Positions 1 to 6,761 of a stretch of DNA of 64,000 nucleotides are shown piece after piece. Made by a program: the position numbers and the translations under genes. The notes under the pieces are model-generated. The model did no database searches. It saw nothing but the letters and a program-made list of their open reading frames with translations, and was not told where the DNA came from. How positions within the stretch are numbered: position 1 is the first letter of the stretch; every line of letters starts with the position of its first letter. The stretch is from Pseudomonadales bacterium (GTDB taxonomy: Bacteria; Pseudomonadota; Gammaproteobacteria; Pseudomonadales; JAHRWD01): contig JARGPR010000004.1 in assembly GCA_029210125.1 (NCBI GenBank), forward strand, positions 62,001 to 126,000. Direction: 5' to 3'.

Positions 1-426
1 ATCGCCGGTGCGATTGCAGTAACACTAGTTGTGGGTGCGATCTCCGCATCCGCCATTGGTGCATTGATGGGATATATGCTGGATCTGCAGTTATCAACGG
101 TATTAACGCTGTCAGCAAAATCAGTCACCACGCCTATCTCAATGGCATTAGCCGATTCTATTGGTGGCTCTTCAATTTTGGCTGCGGGCATTGTGATCAC
201 GACCGGAGTGATTGGCGCTATTTTTGCGCCGCTGATTTTTTCCCTCTGCAAGGTAGAGGATGATCGGGCTCGTGGTTTTACTTTGGGTCTGAACGCCCAC
301 GGCGTGGGCACTGCTAAAGCCTTCGAGTATGGTGAGCTGGCTGGGGCATTTTCCAGTTTGGCATTAAGTTTAACCGGAACGATTACGGCGATTTTTCTGC
401 CGATTGTCGTCAGCCTTTGTAGTTAG
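1..426 (+). CDS. LrgB-family membrane protein, C-terminal part (5' end outside window)
   Basis: The reading frame is open from base 1, so the gene begins upstream of the window; only about 141 C-terminal residues are seen. They are strongly hydrophobic, with three or four likely membrane segments. They carry the LrgB-type signature: a KSVTTPI stretch, a small-residue-rich helix with TGVIGA, and a GLNAHGVGTAKA segment near the end. LrgB/CidB-type proteins usually pair with a small LrgA/CidA partner and are linked to murein hydrolase control or to export of small metabolites such as glycolate or pyruvate. An lrgA gene would be expected just upstream but is not visible. Family assignment is fairly secure; substrate is unknown. 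Confidence 0.85.
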   Translation: MAGAIAVTLVVGAISASAIGALMGYMLDLQLSTVLTLSAKSVTTPISMALADSIGGSSILAAGIVITTGVIGAIFAPLIFSLCKVEDDRARGFTLGLNAHGVGTAKAFEYGELAGAFSSLALSLTGTITAIFLPIVVSLCS

Positions 427-430
427 CGGG

Positions 431-455
431 TGTTTGAAAAAGAGATGTTCAAACA
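431..455. terminator. Possible weak terminator hairpin after lrgB-like gene
   Basis: An 8-bp perfect inverted repeat (TGTTTGAA / TTCAAACA, 9-nt loop) begins five bases after the stop codon. No T-run follows, so it is a hairpin of uncertain function rather than a textbook intrinsic terminator. Confidence 0.35.
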
Positions 456-557
456 TGTCCGCCATCATGCTGTAACTTTTTTACAGAATATTAGTCTGAC
501 TCAATCCCACAGATTCTGCGTTTTATCCCGCACAAACTTGTTTTAAATATACAGGCC

Positions 558-1619
558 ATGGTTATGAAAGAATCCGTTAAAGATTACTACGGAAAAACCC
601 TGCAAAGCTCATCGGATCTTAAAACCGATGCCTGTGCTACGAGCACGGAAATACCGGATTACGTAAAACAGGCGATCGGCCAAATTCATGATGAAGTTGT
701 AACCCGTTACTACGGTTGCGGGCTGGTCGCACCGCAACTGTTAGAGGGCAAACGAATTCTTGATCTGGGCAGTGGGTCGGGAAGGGATGTCTACGTGCTA
801 TCAAAATTGGTAGGGGAAACGGGTTATGTGGTTGGTGTCGATATGACCGACGAGCAGTTGGATGTTGCCAATCGCCATATTGACTATCACACTGAAAAAT
901 TTGGCTATGCCAAACCCAATGTCAAATTCCTCAAGGGCTATATCGAAAAACTCGATGAGCTTGGTCTTGAGGATAACAGCTTCGATATCATCGTCTCCAA
1001 CTGTGTGATCAACCTGTCCCCTGATAAAGAAGCGGTACTGCGGGAAACGTACCGGCTACTTAAATCCGGTGGCGAGCTCTATTTTTCAGATGTGTATTCC
1101 GATCGACGCGTGTCTCAGGATCTTGTCGATGATCCGGTCTTGTACGGCGAATGTCTGAGTGGTGCGCTGTACTGGAATGATTTTCATAACCTGGCAAAAA
1201 AAGCCGGTTTTGTTGACCCTCGTTTGGTAGAAGATCGGCCACTTGGTATTGATAACGCAGCTATTGAGAAGAAAGTTGGCCACATCTCCTTCTTTTCAGC
1301 AACTTATCGGCTATTCAAGCTTGATCAGCTAGAGCCAGCTTGTGAAGATTATGGCCAGGCTGTGATCTACAGAGGCACTATCCCCCACGCTGAAAAAGAG
1401 CTAGTACTGGATAAGCATCACCGTATAGAAACCGGCCGAACGTTCCCTGTTTGTGGAAATACTTACAACATTCTGCGTGAAACGCGTTTCGCACCACATT
1501 TTGATTTTATCGGTAACTGGAATACCCATTTCGGAATTTTTGAGGGCTGTGGAACTCTGCTGCCCTTCGATGCAGCCTTGTCGGAAAGTGGCGAAGAAGA
1601 CGGTGTTGGCTGTTGTTGA
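558..1619 (+). CDS. arsM: Arsenite S-adenosylmethionine methyltransferase (ArsM-like)
   Basis: Predicted to transfer methyl groups from SAM to trivalent arsenic, giving methylated and eventually volatile arsenicals; cytosolic. The SAM-binding motif LDLGSGSGRD is at about residues 68-77, followed by GVDMTDEQ. Cysteines lie at 26, 54, 149 (in VSNCVINLSPDK) and 199 (in GECLSGAL). The intervals 26-54 (28) and 149-199 (50) equal those of the four catalytic/binding cysteines recalled for algal ArsM, so all four are in place. The C-terminus extends about 100 residues past the methyltransferase core and ends in CC, possibly an extra thiol site. ATG codons at 558 and 564 are both possible starts; neither has a clear Shine-Dalgarno. 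No arsR, arsB or arsC is nearby. The next gene is a metallo-hydrolase. Arsenite is the best guess for substrate but is not proven by sequence. Confidence 0.85.
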   Translation: MVMKESVKDYYGKTLQSSSDLKTDACATSTEIPDYVKQAIGQIHDEVVTRYYGCGLVAPQLLEGKRILDLGSGSGRDVYVLSKLVGETGYVVGVDMTDEQLDVANRHIDYHTEKFGYAKPNVKFLKGYIEKLDELGLEDNSFDIIVSNCVINLSPDKEAVLRETYRLLKSGGELYFSDVYSDRRVSQDLVDDPVLYGECLSGALYWNDFHNLAKKAGFVDPRLVEDRPLGIDNAAIEKKVGHISFFSATYRLFKLDQLEPACEDYGQAVIYRGTIPHAEKELVLDKHHRIETGRTFPVCGNTYNILRETRFAPHFDFIGNWNTHFGIFEGCGTLLPFDAALSESGEEDGVGCC

Positions 1620-1752
1620 TCGATGTACTAACGGATGCTTGGAATGGGGTAATGCTTTAACCAACTGAATTGATCGGGTATTATTTCGCGTTTTCTCATC
1701 AGTAGCGTCCGTTGGGCGACTGAGCTTTTCTGGAGTTCGAAGAAGCCGCGTT

Positions 1753-2691
1753 ATGTCATCAGCACTACAAAAAACCCAGCCGGGATCAAATGATCCCATT
1801 CTTACCTTTGGTGCCAGCACCGTATTTATTGGCCGCAACGGTGGGAAATTTCCCTATGGAAATTCCGTTCTGGTCCAAGGTAGTGAAGAAGCGGTCATAA
1901 TAGATCCCTCTAAGAGTTTAAAAAGCCACGTTGATCAGCTGCCAAAAATCGATCGAATTTTACTCAGTCATTGTCACCAGGATCATGTAGCTGGGGTTCA
2001 TCAGTTTCCAGAAGCCAGTTGCCATGCCCATGAAAAAGAGGTTTATGCCATACAGTCGATGGATGGTATCTGTGAGCTACACGGAGTACCGGCGGATGAA
2101 CGTGCTGAATTCGAAAGCGACGTAGTCAAGCACTTCAGTTTTACGCCTCGCTTAGACACGGTTGGTTATAAAGACGGGGATATTTTTGACCTTGGTGGTG
2201 GCGTCACCATTGAAGTGATCTATACCCCCGGACATACCCACGGCCATAGTTGCTTGCTGGTTCGCGGCGAACATCGTAAAGATGATCTGCTGTTTCTGGC
2301 GGATATCGAGCTTTCGGGTTTCGGTCCCTACTACGGTGGGGTGAACTCAAGCCTTGAGCAGTTTGATCAGTCGCTGGATCTGGTGCGCTCTATTGATGTG
2401 CCCTGGTTTTGTACCTTTCATCACCTTGGGGTTTTGGACAAGGAAGCATTTCTGAAACGATCAGCCCAGTATCAGGGCATGATTGGCTATCGAGAAAAAA
2501 AATTACTCGATTATATGGCGACACCCCGTACCATTGATCAGGCTGTCCAGCATCGTATCATCTATCGTAAATCTGATGTTGGAGCCTCCAATGATCGCAG
2601 CGAACACTGGATGCTGACTCAGCATGTTGCGCGGATGCTTAAATCTGAACAACTTAAAGAGGTCGAGCCTGGTTTCTATCAGGCATGTTAG
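1753..2691 (+). CDS. MBL-fold metallo-hydrolase
   Basis: A 312-residue metallo-beta-lactamase-fold protein. The dinuclear metal motif H-x-H-x-D-H is seen as HCHQDH at residues 73-78. Further ligands are probably H161 in TPGHTHGH and D184 in FLADIE, with a late histidine in TFHHLG. A C-terminal region of about 80 residues resembles the helical tail of MBL hydrolases acting on thioesters or lactones, but the substrate cannot be named. It lies 133 bases after arsM in the same direction and may be co-transcribed, so a role in organoarsenic or thiol metabolism is conceivable but unproven. Its stop codon is followed within ten bases by the inverted-repeat region. Confidence 0.8.
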   Translation: MSSALQKTQPGSNDPILTFGASTVFIGRNGGKFPYGNSVLVQGSEEAVIIDPSKSLKSHVDQLPKIDRILLSHCHQDHVAGVHQFPEASCHAHEKEVYAIQSMDGICELHGVPADERAEFESDVVKHFSFTPRLDTVGYKDGDIFDLGGGVTIEVIYTPGHTHGHSCLLVRGEHRKDDLLFLADIELSGFGPYYGGVNSSLEQFDQSLDLVRSIDVPWFCTFHHLGVLDKEAFLKRSAQYQGMIGYREKKLLDYMATPRTIDQAVQHRIIYRKSDVGASNDRSEHWMLTQHVARMLKSEQLKEVEPGFYQAC

Positions 2692-2698
2692 TGGCACT

Positions 2699-2801
2699 GT
2701 TGTTAGTCGGCGCTGCTATGGAAAAATTAATGCACAGTGCAGTTGTAATAAGTAATCATTTCAAATTACTTGCGTGCCGATTATACGCGCCGACTAACAA
2801 C
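2699..2801. repeat. 103-bp segment bounded by 15-bp perfect inverted repeats
   Basis: The 15-mer GTTGTTAGTCGGCGC at 2699-2713 is exactly reverse-complemented at 2787-2801. Inside are two smaller palindromes: TGCAC-A-GTGCA near 2731-2741, and AAGTAAT / ATTACTT between about 2750 and 2771. Its right arm overlaps the left arm of the next inverted repeat by three bases. No open frame or transposase is present. It could be a MITE-like remnant or part of a larger folded site. Confidence 0.6.
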
Positions 2802-2941
2802 GGCCCGGCGTTGAGGTGCGCTTCGTTCAACCGCGTCGGTACCCGAAAAACAACAAGGGGTTCGAAGAGACCAACTGGAGTGTTATACCTAAAAAACAGG
2901 TACAACACTCCAGTTGGCACCTCAACGCCGGGCCGTTAAAT
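2793..2941 (+). repeat. attC-like long palindrome (candidate integron recombination site)
   Basis: A 21-bp perfect inverted repeat (2799-2819 with 2917-2937) encloses a second hairpin at 2871-2917: 14 bp, one mismatch, 5 bp, loop of seven. The 5' edge reads GACTAACAA and the 3' edge CCGTTAAAT. The latter fits the attC R' consensus GTTRRRY exactly; the former is one base off RYYYAAC. The two arms lack the bulged bases typical of attC, which argues against full equivalence. The ribosome-binding site of the next small gene begins three bases after the 3' edge, as in gene cassettes. Confidence 0.5.
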
Positions 2942-2956
2942 TTCAGGAGATGGTGA

Positions 2957-3205
2957 GTGTTTAAAGGAGCGACTCATAAAGAAGCCCTAAAATTATTTTG
3001 GGCAATTCAATGGCGCTGGATACTGATATATCTCGCAATAGCGATGCCGTTATTTTATCTAAGAACAATTCCTCATAGTAATAGTATTGCGGTTCTGTAT
3101 CAGTTTATTGACTTGGGGTTGGTTTTCGCAGCCTTTTATTTCTGTGTCGTATTGTTGCTAAAAAAAGGCTACGGCTCATTCCAAATAAAAATAGTCGCTA
3201 AATAA
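2957..3205 (+). CDS. Small two-segment membrane protein, unrecognised, cassette-like
   Basis: An 82-residue protein with a GTG start at 2957, preceded by CAGGAGA six bases upstream. An in-frame ATG is absent from this region and the ATG at 2950 runs into a stop, so GTG is the best start. The sequence has an amphipathic N-terminus rich in Lys, His and Trp (LFWAIQWRW), then two hydrophobic segments at about residues 20-37 and 47-70, and a basic tail. No family is recognised. It is enclosed between two attC-like sites, the layout of an integron gene cassette, and short membrane proteins of unknown role are common cargo there. It could instead be a chance frame, but the ribosome-binding site and composition make a real gene likely. 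Confidence 0.6.
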   Translation: MFKGATHKEALKLFWAIQWRWILIYLAIAMPLFYLRTIPHSNSIAVLYQFIDLGLVFAAFYFCVVLLLKKGYGSFQIKIVAK

Positions 3206-3219
3206 AATAAAATAAAATG
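3202..3219. repeat. Short tandem repeat of TAAAA-type units
   Basis: About four copies of a 5-bp AATAA/TAAAA unit immediately follow the stop codon of the small membrane-protein gene and precede the second attC-like site. Confidence 0.6.
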
Positions 3220-3221
3220 AA

Positions 3222-3290
3222 ATTTAACAACTGTGTCAATTCGACGCATTTCCGCCTCGCTTCAATGCGCAAAGTACACAGGCGATAAGT
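3222..3290 (+). repeat. Second attC-like site
   Basis: Begins with ATTTAACAA, which matches the R'' consensus RYYYAAC perfectly. It ends with GGCGATAAGT, a degenerate R' (A where GTTRRRY has T). Between them CTGTGT (3231-3236) pairs with ACACAG (3276-3281), and GCATT (3246-3250) with AATGC (3264-3268). Unpaired bases lie on the left arm in between, as extrahelical bases do in real attC sites. Length is 69 bases, inside the normal attC range. It starts 16 bases after the preceding stop codon, as expected for a cassette. Confidence 0.5.
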
Positions 3291-3337
3291 GGTTGAAGGT
3301 TTACTAACCTGGCCACTTTTTTGTTTGATTCTGCATT
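3286..3337 (+). terminator. Intrinsic terminator candidate after the small membrane-protein gene
   Basis: AAGTGG is complemented by CCACTT, with an inner AGGTT / AACCT stem and a TACT loop. The right arm runs directly into a tract of T residues. Confidence 0.55.
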
Positions 3338-3639
3338 GTATCTGACTCAGTTCAGCGGATTTTAACGCCCTGCTAATTTGGCCACTCTGCGGGGCCAAGT
3401 GAATAACCAGTCTCAATTTGCTAGACTGCAATGCATCGGGTATAAAAAATAACAAGGCAAATTACTAAATTCCGATGACAATTCAAAACTGATTTGCTCG
3501 TTTTAATCCACGCTTTACCTCAAGTTAGCTGCATAATTAAGCCAATTCGATACGAGAAGCGGCATCGTTATGTAGACAAATTACGAACAGAGCTTTTTGG
3601 GTGGCCTCATTCACTGCCCCAATCAAACGGACATTACTG

Positions 3640-4896
3640 ATGTATTACGGCTGGAAGCTGCTTGGCGCGCTCGGCATAATCTATTTTTTATCTATAGGAA
3701 CGGTTTTCTACGGTCTGGCGGTCACGCTCCCCGAGATGACCGCAACATTTGGTTGGGCACGCAGCGAAGTTGGGTTAGGGTTCTCCCTTGCAACTCTGTC
3801 TATGGGCCTGTCGGGCCCCTTGATAGCCTGGGTAATTGCCAAACATGGTGTGCGTTTTAGCATCATGTTGGGTGGTTTTGTGGCCGCTATTGGCGCAATC
3901 AACATGTTCTTTACCGATTCTCTTTTGCAGTTCTATATCACCGCTCCATTGCTTGGAATTGGTATCGGCTTACAAACGATTATTCCTGGAACACAACTGG
4001 TTTCAAACTGGTTTAAACGGCGCCGAGCGATCGCTATTGCCCTGTTTATGGCCTCAGGTGGCTTGGGGCGCGCAATCATCACACCACTGTTTGCCTGGGT
4101 CATTGAAACCACCGGTGACTGGAGGTTGGTTTGGTTGATTATGGCAGTTGGTACCTTGCTGGCTTCTTTCCTGGCTTTCTTGATGGTGAGAAATAAGCCG
4201 GAAGATATGGGGCTTATGGTGGATGGGCTGGATGATTCGAATGCTTCTGAGGATGAAAACAGCATTCCTTATCGGTCTAAAGTATTTCAAACGGATGTTG
4301 ATTGGGCTGTTAAACCTGCAATAAAAACCCGCTCTTTCTGGATGCTGGTTGGATGTTCCGCAACGGCTGTGATGGGTGGGACTTTGATTAATAGCCAGGG
4401 GCTATTGCATCTCGGTGATATTGGCCTTGATAAAATTACTGCCGCATCTGCTATTGGTTTGATCGGGTTTCTTAGTACCGGTGGTCGTTTGATTTCCGGC
4501 TTATTTGGCGACTACCTGGAACCTAAATATATGATGGGGCTAGGGTTATTGATGCTTGTGGTGGGGATGGTATTACTGACTCAGGCGACAACCCCCATTT
4601 TGGTTTACACCTTTGCTTGTGTTTTTGGGCTCGGTAACGGGCTGGCGGTGGTGACAACCCCCACCATTATGGCCAACTATTTTGGTAGCCAGCATTATGC
4701 ATCGCTGTACGCAGTGCGGGGGCTAGTGACGACGATTTTATCCGCAACGGTTCCGGTTACAGCCGGGTATGTGTTTGACCGGCTTCACTCCTATAACCTT
4801 ATTTTCGTGGGTTACATAGGTCTTGCTGGTTTTGCGATGATTTTGGTGATGCTTCTCAAACCGCCAGTTTTAAAAAATAAACCGGCTGAAGGCTAG
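3640..4896 (+). CDS. MFS transporter (monocarboxylate-type carrier)
   Basis: Twelve hydrophobic segments and length of about 418 residues fit the major facilitator superfamily. The protein resembles oxalate/formate or monocarboxylate carriers: the N-terminal YYGWKLLGAL motif, TFGWARSEVG after helix 1, and a loop with basic residues NWFKRRRAIAIALFMASGG between helices 4 and 5. A central acidic cytoplasmic loop (about DDSNASEDEN) separates the halves. The frame is open from a GTG at 3601, but an ATG at 3640 starts right at YYGWK, where family members begin, and is preferred. Substrate is not predictable. The stop codon lies in a small hairpin shared with the convergent orn gene. Confidence 0.8.
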   Translation: MYYGWKLLGALGIIYFLSIGTVFYGLAVTLPEMTATFGWARSEVGLGFSLATLSMGLSGPLIAWVIAKHGVRFSIMLGGFVAAIGAINMFFTDSLLQFYITAPLLGIGIGLQTIIPGTQLVSNWFKRRRAIAIALFMASGGLGRAIITPLFAWVIETTGDWRLVWLIMAVGTLLASFLAFLMVRNKPEDMGLMVDGLDDSNASEDENSIPYRSKVFQTDVDWAVKPAIKTRSFWMLVGCSATAVMGGTLINSQGLLHLGDIGLDKITAASAIGLIGFLSTGGRLISGLFGDYLEPKYMMGLGLLMLVVGMVLLTQATTPILVYTFACVFGLGNGLAVVTTPTIMANYFGSQHYASLYAVRGLVTTILSATVPVTAGYVFDRLHSYNLIFVGYIGLAGFAMILVMLLKPPVLKNKPAEG

Positions 4897-4905
4897 AGCA
4901 GCCTT
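4889..4905. terminator. Short bidirectional hairpin overlapping both stop codons
   Basis: AAGGCT / AGCCTT with a 5-nt loop covers the MFS stop codon and touches the orn stop codon. It could end transcription from either side, but only short T/A tracts follow. Confidence 0.35.
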
Positions 4906-5450
4906 TAATCCATTTTAAAAAAATGTTCACGGTAGTAGCGCAGTTCCGCAATCGACTCCTGAATATCATCCAGAGCCTGGTGGGTGTTTTTCTTGTTGAA
5001 TCCCTTTGCCAAATCAGGCCTCCAGCGTTTCGCCAGCTCTTTTATGGAGCTGACATCCAGGTTGCGGTAATGGAAAAAGGCTTCAAGTTGCGGCATGTAC
5101 CTGACCAAAAAACGCCGATCCTGACCGATGCTATTGCCGCACATTGGTGATCGGCCCTCCTCAAGGTGCTCGCGCAAAAAGGCCAGCGTCATATCCTCAG
5201 CTCTACGATCGGAAATGCCACTGTTACGAACTCGTTCGGTTAAACCGGAATTGCCATGGGTGCGGGTATTCCATTCATCCATACCTTGCAGTGCCATCTC
5301 CGATTGGTGCACAGCCAGCACTGGGCCTTCAGCTATAAAGTTAAGATCTGAGTCGGTAACGATGGTAGCAATTTCAATAATTCGATCGGTTTCCGGGTCA
5401 AGGCCGGTCATCTCCAGGTCGATCCAGATCAGGTTTCCGTGGTTAGGCAT
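4905..5450 (-). CDS. orn: Oligoribonuclease
   Basis: 3'-5' exoribonuclease that clears two- to five-nucleotide RNAs, including pGpG from cyclic-di-GMP turnover; cytosolic dimer. The DEDDh family motifs are present: IDLEMTGLD with D11 and E13 near the N-terminus, a central Asp after CGNSIGQD, and [11 protein letters not shown] near the C-terminus with the catalytic His and Asp. Length of 181 residues is normal. It is divergent from rsgA 163 bases away, the same pairing as in E. coli and Pseudomonas, which supports the call. It may matter for the diguanylate cyclase encoded later in the window, but that link is only functional. Confidence 0.97.
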   Translation of the reverse strand: MPNHGNLIWIDLEMTGLDPETDRIIEIATIVTDSDLNFIAEGPVLAVHQSEMALQGMDEWNTRTHGNSGLTERVRNSGISDRRAEDMTLAFLREHLEEGRSPMCGNSIGQDRRFLVRYMPQLEAFFHYRNLDVSSIKELAKRWRPDLAKGFNKKNTHQALDDIQESIAELRYYREHFFKMD

Positions 5451-5613
5451 TCAGGTTCTCCAGAGGGTAAATGCGCATAATCTACGCTTTCAGGGTAGAA
5501 GATGATTGTAGCAGTTTTATCGAATCTGTTATGTTGGGAAGAATCACCCACAATGGAATGAAATGGCACAATATGAATAAAAATTTTACCCTCTCGATTG
5601 ATACGATCGCGTT

Positions 5614-6657
5614 TTGAGTAAACGCAAATTAACCCGCCGCCAGGCCTGGCGGATCGAAAAAGTCCAGCAGGAAAAAACCCGTAGGGCAGAAAATAAAAAC
5701 GCACAGGTAAATGAGCTGTTTGCTGAAGATGCGCTTGGCGTTGAGCAGACAGGACGCGTAATTGCTCATTATGGAATGCTGGTTGAGTTAGAAGTAGTCA
5801 AAGCTCTAGTTTCTGAAACCGATACAGAAAAAAATCAGCCGACTTATCGTTGTCACTTCCGTCCGAATTTGGGCCATATTGTGGTGGGGGATCAGGTTAT
5901 CTGGAGGCCTGATCGTCAAAATGGCGGTGTAATTGAAGCGATTAAGCCTCGCCTGACTGAGCTTTCACGACCGGACAGCAAAGGCCAGCTTAAGTCGGTT
6001 GCAGCAAACATTGATCGGATTTTTATCGTTATTTCAACTTTGCCGGAACCTTTGGAAATTTTGATCGATCGTTATCTGGTGGAAGCTGAGCGACTGGAAA
6101 TTGAACCGGTATTGGTGCTCAACAAAAGTGATTTGATCAATGCTGAAAATCGTGAATCGATAGACCAACTTCTTGCTATTTATCGCAATGTTGGATACTC
6201 GGTGATTGAGGTATCAAGCTATTCGCAGCAGGGTATGGATACACTGGCGGCTACCCTGGATCAACATACCAGCATTTTTGTCGGGCAGTCTGGGGTAGGA
6301 AAATCTTCGCTTATCCAGGCACTGTTGCCGAATGAGCATCTTAAAACCGGCGCAGTTTCCGCTGCTAACCTGCGGGGTCGCCACACTACCAGTACAGCGC
6401 GCCTTTATCATTTCAGCAGTGGCGGCAGCCTGATTGATTCGCCGGGGATTCGTGAATTTGGTTTAACTCACCTTACCCGTAGAGAAGTGACTGATGGATT
6501 TAGGGAGTTTCGCCCCTATGTGGGATTGTGTCATTTTCGGGATTGTAAACATCTACGCGAACCACGCTGTGCGTTGCTTGAGGCGGAAGAAAAAGGAGAT
6601 CTACACCCATCGAGACTACATAGCTATCGCCGTATTTTGCATGAAATAGACGATTAG
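5614..6657 (+). CDS. rsgA: Ribosome small-subunit biogenesis GTPase RsgA
   Basis: Circularly permuted GTPase that acts late in 30S assembly. An OB-fold N-terminal domain is followed by the permuted G motifs: NKSD (G4) near residue 168, GQSGVGKSS (G1) near 227 and DSPGIREFG (G3) near 275. The zinc site at the C-terminus reads C-x4-C-x-H-x5-C in LCHFRDCKHLREPRC. The start is TTG at 5614: the following MSKRKLTRRQ aligns with the usual RsgA N-terminus and no ATG or GTG offers an alternative, so a TTG start is likely. Length of 347 residues is typical. Confidence 0.96.
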   Translation: MSKRKLTRRQAWRIEKVQQEKTRRAENKNAQVNELFAEDALGVEQTGRVIAHYGMLVELEVVKALVSETDTEKNQPTYRCHFRPNLGHIVVGDQVIWRPDRQNGGVIEAIKPRLTELSRPDSKGQLKSVAANIDRIFIVISTLPEPLEILIDRYLVEAERLEIEPVLVLNKSDLINAENRESIDQLLAIYRNVGYSVIEVSSYSQQGMDTLAATLDQHTSIFVGQSGVGKSSLIQALLPNEHLKTGAVSAANLRGRHTTSTARLYHFSSGGSLIDSPGIREFGLTHLTRREVTDGFREFRPYVGLCHFRDCKHLREPRCALLEAEEKGDLHPSRLHSYRRILHEIDD

Positions 6658-6761
6658 CTCCCACATTCAGCCTATCCAGGGCTAAACCACCGATGGTTTT
6701 TTAGCCAGCTGCTAGACTTGATGGCAATCGTACCATCTGGGATAGCAGTGCTTTGCATAAC

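Larger units (their letters stand above)
3206..3600. other. Non-coding region before the MFS gene
   Basis: No credible gene is seen. In order it holds the TAAAA repeats, an attC-like site (3222-3290), a terminator-like hairpin (3286-3337), two copies of TGGCCACT (near 3331 and 3379) and a third, weaker attC-like fold (3447-3506). The remainder is AT-rich without a recognisable promoter. Confidence 0.6.

Noticed and set aside
2699-2801. attC site in the first inverted repeat
   Set aside because: The arms run GTTGTTAG ... CTAACAAC, the reverse of the attC arrangement (AAC at left, GTT at right), so this part cannot be attC by itself.
2685-2939. 84-residue open frame on the plus strand
   Set aside because: It runs through the inverted repeats and ends in a palindrome arm; no ribosome-binding site and composition unlike a protein.
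3198-3455. 85-residue frame on the minus strand covering the second attC-like site
   Set aside because: It overlaps the small membrane-protein gene end, repeats and terminator; no ribosome-binding site or homology signal.
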